A DNA stretch of 64,000 bases. It comes from Agrobacterium fabrum str. C58 (lineage in GTDB: Bacteria; Pseudomonadota; Alphaproteobacteria; Rhizobiales; Rhizobiaceae). The stretch covers positions 1,679,501-1,743,500 of the forward strand of contig NC_003063.2 of NCBI RefSeq assembly GCF_000092025.1, in the 5' to 3' direction. The notes under the pieces were generated by a model. That model was not told where the DNA came from and ran no database searches. It was given only the letters and a program-made list of their open reading frames with translations. Made by a program: the position numbers and the translations under genes. Shown here piece after piece: positions 48,104 through 56,106 of the stretch. How positions within the stretch are numbered: position 1 is the stretch's first letter; every line of letters begins with the position of its first letter.

Positions 48104-49785
48104 CGGATATGGCTGCGACTGCAACGACGGGCGGTTTCCGCCTGCGACTGCCGGGTTTCTGGACGAGCGTGACGGTGTTCGCCGTCATCCTGCTGGCGAT
48201 CTTTCTGATCCTGCCGATTTTCAGCGTGTTCTTTATCAGTTTCTTCGACGCCAAAACCGGTGCATTCGGTTTCAGCAACTATGCAGAAGTGTTCACACGG
48301 CGTTTTTATACGGTCGCACTCTGGAATACGCTTGTCATCGGTGTGCTGGGCATGCTGGGCGCCTGCCTTCTCGGCATTCCGCTTGCCTTTTGTACCTCCC
48401 GCTATCGCATCAAGGGGCGAACGTTCATCGCTACATTTGCGGTGCTGGTGCTCTGTGCGCCACCGTTCATCGGTGCCTATGCCTGGATCATGCTGTTCGG
48501 TGCCAATGGTGCTGTCACCAATCTGCTGTCCTTCGCCGGCATTTCCTTGCCGACGATCTACGGGATTCCGGGCATCGTGATGGTCTTCAGCCTGAAGTTT
48601 TTCCCCTACATCTATCTGATGACGGAAAATGCGCTGAACACCATCAACAAGTCCTATGAGGATGCGGCGGAAAATCTCGGCTGCACAGCGTTCCAGCGTT
48701 TCCGCAAGATCACGCTGCCGCTGGTCTTTCCGGCCGTCAGTACCGGCGCGATCATCTGCTTCGTGTTGTCCATCGCCGACTTCGGAACGCCGGCAATCCT
48801 CGGCAAGGGCATCCGAACGCTTTCGACCATCGCCTATGCGCAATACACCTCCGAAATGGCCGGTACGCCGACCATGGCCGTGACGATCTCGATGGTGATG
48901 ATTGCTATTTCCATGGCGGCACTTCTGTTGCAGCGGCACATTCTTGCCAAGCGCCGTTACGCCAGTTCGCTGACCAACCGGCCGGTCAAGCAGTCCATGC
49001 GCCCGCTGAAATCGTTCATCGTCCACGGCTTCTGCTATCTGGTGGTGTTCATCGCCATGCTGCCGTCGCTCACGGTGATCTACACCTCGTTTCTTGCGAC
49101 CAGTGGCCCGGTTTTCACCGGGGGCTTCGGGTTGGACAGTTATTCCCGCATCCTTCGGGATTCACCGCAAGCGATTGCCAACAGTTTCATGTTTGCGCTT
49201 GCCGCCGTCGTGCTTATTGCCATCGTCTCCGGCCTGCTGTCCTTCATCGTCGTTCGACGCGACAATGCGGTCTCCGGTTCGCTGGATCTGCTATTGATGG
49301 TGCCCTATCTCATTCCCGGCGTCGTCATGGCGATCGGTTATGTCACGACGTTCCGTTATCCGCCCTTTGATATCACCGGGACGGCGCTCATCATCGTCCT
49401 TCTGGTGTTTATTCGCCGGCTGCCCTATGGCGTTCGCTCGACGACATCGATCCTCAGGCAGATCAAGCCGTCTATTGAGGAGGCCGCGGTCAATCTCGGA
49501 GCTTCGCCGGCAAAGACCTTTCTGTCGGTGACGGTGCCGCTGATGCTGCCCGGCCTCATCATCGGTTCGCTGATGAGCTTCATCACCGCCATCAATGAAC
49601 TGTCCTCGACGCTGATCCTTTACACGGCACGAACGATCACCATGCCGGTCCTGATTTATATCCAGGTGATTGACGGAGAATTCGGCACGGCGGCGGCGCT
49701 GTCCACCCTGCTTCTGGTCAGTACCGGGGTCTGTGTCTTCGTGGTCTTCCGCCTTTCGGAAGATAAGGAAGCCTCGTTCGTCTGA
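48100..49785 (+). CDS. Fused ABC transporter permease with two BPD_transp_1 domains (FbpB/PhnV-like)
   Basis: A 561-residue inner-membrane permease containing two homologous halves, so it can form the whole channel. EAA loops occur at about 186-210 (EDAAENLGCTAFQRFRKITLP) and about 460-485 (EEAAVNLGASPAKTFLSVTVP). Twelve hydrophobic segments are expected, with the boundary near residue 300. Fused permeases are typical of the ferric/AEP-type importers, in contrast to the two separate permeases of the sister module at 39086-40806. Confidence 0.93.
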   Translation: MTDMAATATTGGFRLRLPGFWTSVTVFAVILLAIFLILPIFSVFFISFFDAKTGAFGFSNYAEVFTRRFYTVALWNTLVIGVLGMLGACLLGIPLAFCTSRYRIKGRTFIATFAVLVLCAPPFIGAYAWIMLFGANGAVTNLLSFAGISLPTIYGIPGIVMVFSLKFFPYIYLMTENALNTINKSYEDAAENLGCTAFQRFRKITLPLVFPAVSTGAIICFVLSIADFGTPAILGKGIRTLSTIAYAQYTSEMAGTPTMAVTISMVMIAISMAALLLQRHILAKRRYASSLTNRPVKQSMRPLKSFIVHGFCYLVVFIAMLPSLTVIYTSFLATSGPVFTGGFGLDSYSRILRDSPQAIANSFMFALAAVVLIAIVSGLLSFIVVRRDNAVSGSLDLLLMVPYLIPGVVMAIGYVTTFRYPPFDITGTALIIVLLVFIRRLPYGVRSTTSILRQIKPSIEEAAVNLGASPAKTFLSVTVPLMLPGLIIGSLMSFITAINELSSTLILYTARTITMPVLIYIQVIDGEFGTAAALSTLLLVSTGVCVFVVFRLSEDKEASFV

Positions 49786-49812
49786 CCACTTGAAACCCTC
49801 ATGAAAGACTAA

Positions 49813-49843
49813 AGCAGCGGCGACCGGCGTGTCGCCGCCTGCT
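49813..49843 (+). terminator. Hairpin between permease and PP2C-like gene
   Basis: AGCAGCGGCGAC pairs with GTCGCCGCCTGCT, 12 bp with a single bulged G and a 6-base loop, 28 bases after the permease stop. The PP2C-like gene starts 24 bases later in the same direction, so this may reduce but not abolish read-through. Confidence 0.5.
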
Positions 49844-49866
49844 CCCCTCTGCAAGGAAACAATACG

Positions 49867-50823
49867 ATGAATATCGCGAGTTTTTCGCAATCGAAATACA
49901 AGAATGCCGCAACGCCGGGGGACGATGTGGCAATTCTTCTTCCGGGACGGGTTTTCGCCGTTTTCGACGGTGCGACCGACCCGACCGGGGCAAACTACGA
50001 CGGGCTTAGTTCCGGCCGGATCGCAGCCCTTGCTGCCGCAAATGCAGTGGCGGAGATGAGCATCAAAGGTACTTTGCAAAATTGCGAGTCAACCACGCTG
50101 TTCCAGACCATCAGCGATATCCTGAAAAAGGAAGCTGAGCGCATCAATGCCAGCCATCCACCATCGACCACGCTCGCCATCGTTGCCGATATGGGTGACA
50201 GCTTGCGGCTGCTTCTGGCTGGCGATTCAGGTATTCGGATCAATGGAGACAGGCTCCTCCAACATTCCAAGCTCATCGACCGGGTCAGCACGTCGGCGCG
50301 CATCCACGTCTTCAAACAGCTTTTCGCGTCATTTGGAGACGGTGATGCAGCGGAGGCGAAAACCCGCGCCACAATATTTTCCGGACTTCGAGCCGCGGTC
50401 AAAGCCGGGATCATGAAAGGGGTGGACGCTGAAAAAGTGATCATAACAGCTGCTGCCGCAAGCGGGCTTCAAAACGAGATCGAAGCCGTCGAAGAGTTTC
50501 TGATGGGCGGCATTCGCGTTCAGCCACATTATGCGAACAGACAAGGCCATGTATTGGGATACGCCTCGATCAATGGCGGGATGGTGATGGAGGAAGGGAC
50601 GGTTGACCTGTCGCTCGCCAAGGACACGGTCAACAGCCTGGAAATCTTCACTGACGGCTATCTCTCACTGCCCACCGGGATCGACGTCGTTGACTGGGAA
50701 GCCGAGTTCGCCCGCGTCGAAACGGCAGATTTTCACAAGCTCAACGAGTACCCTTCGGTGAAGGGGTCAACATCAAGCGAATTCAGCGATGACAGGACCG
50801 TGGTGTGCATGAAGGCGCGGTGA
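49867..50823 (+). CDS. PP2C-family protein phosphatase-like protein
   Basis: This 318-residue protein shows the metal-dependent PP2C scaffold in order: GDDV near 18-21, FAVFDGATDPTG near 31-42 with the metal Asp, STTLAIVADMGDSLRLLLAGDSG near 98-120, LEIFTDGYLSLP near 260-271 (the SDG element) and FSDDRTVVCMK at the end. These match motifs of Ser/Thr phosphatases using two Mn or Mg ions. No signal peptide or membrane segment. AAGGAA precedes the ATG. It closes the ABC operon; it might instead dephosphorylate a small imported phosphoester. The substrate is unknown. Confidence 0.82.
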   Translation: MNIASFSQSKYKNAATPGDDVAILLPGRVFAVFDGATDPTGANYDGLSSGRIAALAAANAVAEMSIKGTLQNCESTTLFQTISDILKKEAERINASHPPSTTLAIVADMGDSLRLLLAGDSGIRINGDRLLQHSKLIDRVSTSARIHVFKQLFASFGDGDAAEAKTRATIFSGLRAAVKAGIMKGVDAEKVIITAAAASGLQNEIEAVEEFLMGGIRVQPHYANRQGHVLGYASINGGMVMEEGTVDLSLAKDTVNSLEIFTDGYLSLPTGIDVVDWEAEFARVETADFHKLNEYPSVKGSTSSEFSDDRTVVCMKAR

Positions 50824-50893
50824 GGAGATATCCGTGCAGACAGGTATTTAGCGCTGCTGGTCTTCCGAAGCGACTGCCGCTAAAATATCTTAG

Positions 50894-50917
50894 CTGACTG
50901 CCTGTGCGGGTAGTCAG
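50894..50917 (+). terminator. Terminator-like hairpin after the PP2C-like gene
   Basis: CTGACTGCC pairs with GGTAGTCAG (9 bp with one wobble, 6-base loop) and is followed by TTATT. It lies 70 bases after the stop in an otherwise featureless 190-base gap. Confidence 0.5.
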
Positions 50918-51013
50918 TTATTGCCGCCTTTCTAAATGTCCGGCCCCGCCCTTTGAACGCGAAAAAAAGACGCTGCGGATCTGAGATCGTGGGAGAGAAA
51001 ATCCCTAGTTGAG

Positions 51014-51577
51014 CTAACGACTTGCCTCCGCGCCTTTATAGTTGCGTTCACTCCAGAGCAGGACTTCGCGCAACGGATCGCACGTCGCTTCGATGATGGC
51101 GCCGACGAAGAGGATATGGTCGGCGGCATCGATGGAGCCGACGAGTTCGCAATCCATGGAGAGCAGTGCCGCGGCAAGCCTTGGGCTTCCCGAGGGCCAC
51201 ACATCCCAGCTGCCGACGGCAAACCGGTCCGGGAGGTTTCCTTTTCCGGCGAACACATCGGCGATCTCCTCCTGCCCTCTGGAAAGCGCCGCGACGGAAA
51301 AGCGCCGGCTTGCGGCGATGAGATCGACCATGCGGCTGCTGGCGTCGATGGAGATCATCAGAAGCGGCGGCTCGGCGCTGAGCGGCATGAAGGATGTGAT
51401 CGTACGTCCGATCCGTTCTCCGGCATGGGAGGCCGTGGCCACGGCCACGGTGAAGGCGAGGCCCGCCATGGCGTCCTTGAATTCACGCGGCGAGATCGTC
51501 GGAGAGGTGGAGGTTTTCAGCGGAATATGCGCGTGATTGACCACACCGCCATCGATCAGCCTGAGATTATGAGACAT
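51014..51577 (-). CDS. Flavin reductase-like domain protein
   Basis: A 187-residue flavin-reductase-like (HpaC/NtaB family) FMN-binding protein that would supply reduced flavin to a monooxygenase or other acceptor. Visible: FKDAMAGLAFTVAVATA, GRTITSFMPLSAEPPLLMISID and a C-terminal DHILFVGAIIEA, all usual for the split-barrel fold. It follows the 7Fe ferredoxin gene by 11 bases on the minus strand and is probably co-transcribed with it and with sodB-like superoxide dismutase. The partner oxygenase is not in the window. Confidence 0.85.
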   Translation of the reverse strand: MSHNLRLIDGGVVNHAHIPLKTSTSPTISPREFKDAMAGLAFTVAVATASHAGERIGRTITSFMPLSAEPPLLMISIDASSRMVDLIAASRRFSVAALSRGQEEIADVFAGKGNLPDRFAVGSWDVWPSGSPRLAAALLSMDCELVGSIDAADHILFVGAIIEATCDPLREVLLWSERNYKGAEASR

Positions 51578-51588
51578 GCAGTGCCGGG

Positions 51589-51924
51589 CTAACCGCCCGC
51601 TCCCGGGTTCTTCGATAAAATGGAAAACTTGGCCGCAGCACCGTTCATGGTATCGGCATTGTCAGGCGGTGTTCTTTTCTGGTGCACGCGCGGCCAGATG
51701 CCGGAATAGTGGCGGTTGAGGTCGAGCCAGACATGCAGCCCGGCCTCGGTATCCGGCCTGATCGCCGCCGCCGGACATTCGCGCTCGCAGATGCCGCAAT
51801 CGATACATTGATCAGGATGAATGACGAGCATGTTCTCGCCTTCATAAAAGCACTCGACCGGGCAGACTTCCACGCAGTCCATGTATTTGCAGGCGATGCA
51901 GTTTTCAGTGACGACATAGGGCAT
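51589..51924 (-). CDS. fdxA: 7Fe ferredoxin (FdxA-like)
   Basis: This 111-residue ferredoxin carries one 3Fe-4S and one 4Fe-4S cluster. The cysteine pattern [18 protein letters not shown] followed by [12 protein letters not shown] is diagnostic, and the C-terminal tail with [11 protein letters not shown] is typical of FdxA. The ATG at 51924 ([13 protein letters not shown]) is the family start; a TTG at 51936 would add four residues. It lies between genes for superoxide dismutase and a flavin reductase, suggesting a short redox operon. Confidence 0.93.
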   Translation of the reverse strand: MPYVVTENCIACKYMDCVEVCPVECFYEGENMLVIHPDQCIDCGICERECPAAAIRPDTEAGLHVWLDLNRHYSGIWPRVHQKRTPPDNADTMNGAAAKFSILSKNPGAGG

Positions 51925-51944
51925 GGGGATGCTCAAATGGAGTT

Positions 51945-51971
51945 GCAGCCGGACGGCGGCTGTCCGGCTGC
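51945..51971 (-). terminator. Hairpin between superoxide dismutase and ferredoxin genes
   Basis: GCAGCCGGAC and GTCCGGCTGC form a perfect 10 bp stem with a 7-base loop in the 104-base gap. It may separate the superoxide dismutase transcript from the ferredoxin and flavin reductase genes. Confidence 0.5.
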
Positions 51972-52028
51972 GCCTGGCCCGGCCAGCCGTCGTGGGCAGC
52001 GGGACCGGCCGGGTCGGTGGGGCTCAAA

Positions 52029-52628
52029 TCAGAGGCGGGCGGCGACTGCCTGCCAGTTCACCAGATTGTCGAGGAAGTTCTCGACATAGGCCGGACGCTT
52101 GGTGCGGAAATCGATGTAATAGCTGTGTTCCCACACATCGCAGCCGAGAAGCGCCTTCTGGCCGAAGCACAGCGGGTTGACGCCGTTTTCCGTGCGGGTG
52201 ATCTTCAGCTTGCCATCGGTATCCACCACCAGCCACGCCCAGCCCGAACCGAACTGCGAGGCGCCGGCGAGGGCGAAATTCTGCTTGAACAGCGCCACCG
52301 TGCCGAAAGACTGCGTCAACGCATCTTCCAGCGGGCTAGGGATCGCGTGGTTTTGCGGCCCCATGATCTCCCAGAAGAGATTGTGGTTCCAGTGCTGGGA
52401 GGCATTGTTGAATATGCCGGACTGCGCCACAGCGCCCTTCTCATACGTGCCGCGGACGATGTCCTCGAGGCTGCTTTTTTCCCATTCCGTACCTGTGATC
52501 GCCTTGTTGAGATTATCGACATAGGCCTTGTGGTGGAGATCGTGATGGAACTTCAGCGTCTCCTCGGACATGCCCGAAGGGGCGAGCGCATCATGGGTGT
52601 AGGGGAGGTCGGGAAGCTGGAAAGCCAT
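52029..52628 (-). CDS. sodB: Superoxide dismutase, Fe-type
   Basis: This 199-residue Fe/Mn superoxide dismutase converts superoxide to peroxide and oxygen. The metal ligands are His28, His79, Asp164 and His168 (HHDLHHKAY, SQHWNH, DVWEHSYY). Gln78 directly before the second His (NNASQHWNH) is the Fe-type outer-sphere glutamine as in Escherichia coli SodB. AAGGA precedes the ATG at 52628; the longer frame is rejected. No signal peptide: cytoplasmic. Confidence 0.95.
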   Translation of the reverse strand: MAFQLPDLPYTHDALAPSGMSEETLKFHHDLHHKAYVDNLNKAITGTEWEKSSLEDIVRGTYEKGAVAQSGIFNNASQHWNHNLFWEIMGPQNHAIPSPLEDALTQSFGTVALFKQNFALAGASQFGSGWAWLVVDTDGKLKITRTENGVNPLCFGQKALLGCDVWEHSYYIDFRTKRPAYVENFLDNLVNWQAVAARL

Positions 52629-52792
52629 GGGGTATTCCTTTGTCAACTGTTCGCTCAAGAGCATGGAAAGAGCCTTGCGAAAACAAGGTGACAACACTTC
52701 TAGGACCTCAATCACGGTTGAGGTCAAGCGGTTTTTGGGGGGTAAATCCACGAGCTGGCGGGCTTATGAAACATGCGCCACGATGGCGCGGA

Positions 52793-53362
52793 TTATCGCT
52801 CGTCGACGTTCACCACGGCGACCCATTCTTCGAGTGCCCTGCGGATTGCCGAGCCCGCATCTTCCCCGCGGACGAATGCCCACCATGTATGTGCGCCTTG
52901 CCACACGGCGGCCATCTGCCACCCGAGCCGCTCCGCTCTATCCTTGTCGCTGGCAAGGCGGCGGCCAAGCGCGTGGGCGAGGGTGTGTCCCCAGAGGGCT
53001 CCTCTCGCCCGCAGCTTCGGATTGCGAATATCTTCCCTGAGCAGCAACAGCCCGTCACTGGCGTTCTGCTCTGCGGATTGAGGCGGCATGAGGCGCAAGA
53101 GAAGGGATATGGCGCCCTGGGACGTCAACGGCTCCTCCTCGTCGGCTGTTTCCGTTTCCGCCCGCAGCCTGTCCCAGGCGCGCAGAAGCACGGTTTCGAC
53201 AAGATCTTCGCGCTTGCCGTAACGCTGCACCAGGGTTGCCGCAGATAAGCCGCAGGCCTTTGCGGCTGCGGCAAAAGTCAGCCCGTCGGGGCCTGTCTGC
53301 AACATGAGCGGCAGCAGGGCATCCAGCACCTGATCATCTGAAATCGACTTGTGTCTTGGCAT
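52793..53362 (-). CDS. TetR-family transcriptional regulator
   Basis: A 189-residue TetR-type repressor. The HTH occupies about 20-60 (LTFAAAAKACGLSAATLVQRYGKREDLV), followed by a helical ligand domain. It is divergent from the DHFR-like gene at 53409, only 46 bases away, and an AT-rich inverted repeat lies between (53371-53392). It probably represses itself and that neighbour. The ligand is unknown. Confidence 0.9.
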   Translation of the reverse strand: MPRHKSISDDQVLDALLPLMLQTGPDGLTFAAAAKACGLSAATLVQRYGKREDLVETVLLRAWDRLRAETETADEEEPLTSQGAISLLLRLMPPQSAEQNASDGLLLLREDIRNPKLRARGALWGHTLAHALGRRLASDKDRAERLGWQMAAVWQGAHTWWAFVRGEDAGSAIRRALEEWVAVVNVDER

Positions 53363-53370
53363 GGCTTATA

Positions 53371-53392
53371 TATAAACGTATATTCATTTATA
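53371..53392. promoter_or_regulatory. Candidate TetR operator
   Basis: TATAAA-N10-TTTATA is an inverted repeat centred in the 46-base divergent gap between the TetR and DHFR-like genes. The gap is so short that binding would cover both promoters. Confidence 0.45.
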
Positions 53393-53408
53393 AATCAAGG
53401 AGGATGAT

Positions 53409-53936
53409 ATGGCGGTCATTCGCGGATATATCGCGGCGAGCCTGGACGGGCAGATCGTTTCTGGAGACGGCTCTCTCGACTGGCTCTTCAAATATGATGA
53501 CATGGACCTCGGCGAACACGATTACCGGCTTTTCCTGAAGGGAATTCGAACCGTGGTCATGGGGCGGGCGACCTATGATTTCATCGCCAGTGAACAGTCG
53601 CCCTGGGTTTATGGAGATCAGCGTGTCATCGTCGTCACGTCTCGGCCGATCGAGGAGCCAAAGGGACCTCTGGAGGTGTACAACGATGTGGGCTCGTTGA
53701 TCAGGGAATTGCGCGCTCTCGATGACGGCGATGTCTGGATGCTGGGCGGTGGAAAGCTGCAAATGGCCTTTCTGGAGCGCGGTGCACTGGATGAAATCGA
53801 GATTTACGTCATCCCGGAAATCCTCGGCTCAGGCGAGCCTCTTTTTCCTCTCACCGGGCATCGAGCCAGTCCCACTCTCGTCAGCGCAACGGCAATCGAA
53901 AAGGGCTGCGTTCGATTGCACTACCGCTTCTCGTGA
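53409..53936 (+). CDS. Dihydrofolate reductase/RibD C-terminal family protein
   Basis: A 175-residue protein of the DHFR-like RibD_C family, with MAVIRGYIAASLDGQI, DYRLFLKGIRTVVMGRATYDF, RVIVVTSRP, DVWMLGGGKLQMAFL and IYVIPEILGSGEPLFP in canonical order, an NADPH-binding fold. True folate activity is not implied; most members of this family are uncharacterised reductases. AAGGAGG directly precedes the ATG. Likely controlled by the divergent TetR gene. Confidence 0.92.
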   Translation: MAVIRGYIAASLDGQIVSGDGSLDWLFKYDDMDLGEHDYRLFLKGIRTVVMGRATYDFIASEQSPWVYGDQRVIVVTSRPIEEPKGPLEVYNDVGSLIRELRALDDGDVWMLGGGKLQMAFLERGALDEIEIYVIPEILGSGEPLFPLTGHRASPTLVSATAIEKGCVRLHYRFS

Positions 53937-54021
53937 TGCTCTTCAGGTTCATGATGTTCGAGGGAAGGCAAGGAATGGTGGACCTCGCCAACTGCTCCCT
54001 GCCTTTGCGTGATTTGCGCCC

Positions 54022-55089
54022 TCAAAGCCCGAGAAACTTGAAAGGCTTGGTGTCCTTCAGGCTCTCATTCGCCATGCCTGAATAGATGTGGATCTGATTG
54101 GCCCCCAGGTCGAGTTTCTTCACCGCACCGGTCTCTTTCGAAAGGTCGAGTTTTGTCATGTCGATCCAGAAGACATTCGGCGTCAGTGCGGATTCAAAGA
54201 AATAGAGCTTGCGTTTGTGGTCTATGACCGTGCGCCAGCGGGTAGAGGAAATATTCGGCTGGTCCGGCGTGGTGATGCCGTAGGGAACAGAAACATTGCG
54301 GATGACGCTGAAGACGCTGGCGATGGCTTCGACCGGATTTTCGCTTTTGGGAATGGCGTTTGCGTAAAAGGATGCACGCACGAAACGATCCGATGCGCGG
54401 TTCGTCCCCGGCAACATCACGGTGCCGCCAATCTGGGTCCAATAGGCGTTCAGCGCCAGCTGCTCGTCGAAGGTCGGCGAATTGGTCATCACCTGGTACT
54501 GACGCCCATGATGGATGACCTGCTTGCCATCGATATATTCGACGATCGCGCTGTCGCCACTCGCATCGGAAAGCGAGAGATGCAAGGTTGCCAGGCGTTC
54601 TTCGCCCGGCACGCTGTCGGTCACGATGATGAACGGGTTTTTCTCAAGGACGCGGACGGCCTCTTCCACCGTCGCGAAGTTGTCGAGCACATATTGCGCC
54701 CACGCGGCGATGGATAGACCCGGCGACTTTCCGTCATAATCGGGATAGCTCGACTCGACGAGCCAGAGGACATTGGCCGCAAGACCCGCCTCGTTCATGC
54801 CATCAGTCGTGGAAACATCATAACCCGATGCGATGACGCTGCCATATTTCGATGTCCATTTGACGGAGTTGGGCCCGGCTTCGCCGGACCGTTCCATGCC
54901 CCGGGGAAAGACCCAGAGATTGGTTCCCACATCCGTCTTCCAGTCCATGGATCTCGCCGTCATGACCTGGTTATTCTCACCTATATAAACGAAACGCGTG
55001 CAGGCCTCGGCAACCGATGTGGTGAGCGTCGCGATGGAAAAGATCGCAGCAGTGCAGGCGGAAAAAAACGGCAGGGTCTTCGGGCGCAT
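54022..55089 (-). CDS. Choloylglycine hydrolase family protein (penicillin V acylase type)
   Basis: A 355-residue Ntn-hydrolase. A signal peptide of about 29 residues (ending SVAEA) is followed by CTRFVYIGENN, so the catalytic Cys would become the N-terminal nucleophile after processing. ARSMDW with Arg and Asp, and later NSPTFDEQLALNAYW, match the penicillin V acylase / bile salt hydrolase family. A periplasmic Agrobacterium enzyme of this type (AtPVA) is reported, as I recall, to cleave penicillin V and also N-acyl-homoserine lactones. The native substrate here is unknown. It is divergent from an outer-membrane protein gene. Confidence 0.92.
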   Translation of the reverse strand: MRPKTLPFFSACTAAIFSIATLTTSVAEACTRFVYIGENNQVMTARSMDWKTDVGTNLWVFPRGMERSGEAGPNSVKWTSKYGSVIASGYDVSTTDGMNEAGLAANVLWLVESSYPDYDGKSPGLSIAAWAQYVLDNFATVEEAVRVLEKNPFIIVTDSVPGEERLATLHLSLSDASGDSAIVEYIDGKQVIHHGRQYQVMTNSPTFDEQLALNAYWTQIGGTVMLPGTNRASDRFVRASFYANAIPKSENPVEAIASVFSVIRNVSVPYGITTPDQPNISSTRWRTVIDHKRKLYFFESALTPNVFWIDMTKLDLSKETGAVKKLDLGANQIHIYSGMANESLKDTKPFKFLGL

Positions 55090-55197
55090 GGAAAGCCTCC
55101 GGTGCTTGCGGCGTAAGATACAGCGTATGATAGAAAATCGGACTTGTTGAGGGGAGTCAAATAGGTTTAGCTTCAGCGATCCACCGGAGAGAAGCTA

Positions 55198-56028
55198 TTG
55201 CTAAAATTCTCAGCTTTTGCGGCCGTTATGGCTTTTTCCGCAACCCCGGCCGCAGGCGCAGATCAAGTTGCTGCCACGCCCGCAGGAGTTGATGGCCCCG
55301 ACTGGGCATTCCAAGCCACGGGATATTTGTGGGCGACGGGTTTGAACGGCAACATATCGCCGTTCCAGCGTGCACCGACCCTTCATGTGGAAAAATCCTT
55401 TTCCGACGTCATGGATGATCTCAATTTCGGTGGGTTTCTCAATATCTGGGGGCGTTACGACCGCTTCGTCCTTTCCGGCGATATGATGTATGTCGATACC
55501 ACCGACAGCAAGGCAGCCGGTCCGCTGCCCGCGCTGCAAATTCCGGGTTTGCCAACCTTGCCGGCCGGCGCCATTATCGATGCGAATGTCGATACGCAGG
55601 AATTCATGGCGACGCTGCAGGCGGGGTACCGTATCATCGATGCAGACGGGTTTTCTCTCGACGCGCTTGCTGGCGCGCGCTTCTGGCACATTTCCAACGA
55701 CGTCGCAGTCACTGCCAGCCATTCGTTGATCGGCAGCGTTTCCGCCACCCATAGGGAGAGTTTCGGCTGGGTAGATCCCGTCATCGGCGCGCGGGCCTTT
55801 TTCAGCCTGACGGACAAGCTGTCCGTTCAGGGGCAGGTCGATATTGGTGGTTTCGGAGCGGGATCTGATCTCACCTGGTCGGCGCTCGCGACGGTGAACT
55901 ACATCTTCACGGACACATTGTCGGTCTCCGCGGGCTACAAGGTGCTCGACGTCGATTATTCACACGATGGTTATGTTTTTGACTCCCGGCTCAGTGGACC
56001 GGTCCTTGGCTTGACGTACCGGTTCTGA
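55198..56028 (+). CDS. Outer-membrane beta-barrel protein, uncharacterised
   Basis: A 276-residue exported protein with a signal peptide of about 20 residues (ending AAGA). The mature part alternates aromatic and polar residues in strands (WAFQATGYLWATGLNGNI, NIWGRYDRFVLSGDMMYV, GFSLDALAGARFWHI, DTLSVSAGYKVLDVDYS) and ends LGLTYRF, the C-terminal Phe of outer-membrane barrels recognised by BamA. The start is TTG with GGAGAGAAG just upstream. Substrate or role unknown. It lies between the acylase gene and the broken symporter. Confidence 0.78.
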   Translation: MLKFSAFAAVMAFSATPAAGADQVAATPAGVDGPDWAFQATGYLWATGLNGNISPFQRAPTLHVEKSFSDVMDDLNFGGFLNIWGRYDRFVLSGDMMYVDTTDSKAAGPLPALQIPGLPTLPAGAIIDANVDTQEFMATLQAGYRIIDADGFSLDALAGARFWHISNDVAVTASHSLIGSVSATHRESFGWVDPVIGARAFFSLTDKLSVQGQVDIGGFGAGSDLTWSALATVNYIFTDTLSVSAGYKVLDVDYSHDGYVFDSRLSGPVLGLTYRF

Positions 56029-56106
56029 CCCTTTGTCGCCGGAGTGACCTTGACACGGCACACTTGAAGTCTAGACGGGGTTTCGTGTTCATTGTGGGAG
56101 TAGAAT

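Noticed and set aside
48016..49026. 336-codon open frame on the minus strand
   Set aside because: His/Arg/Asp-rich shadow of the fused permease gene, whose hydrophobic codons give charged residues when read in reverse.
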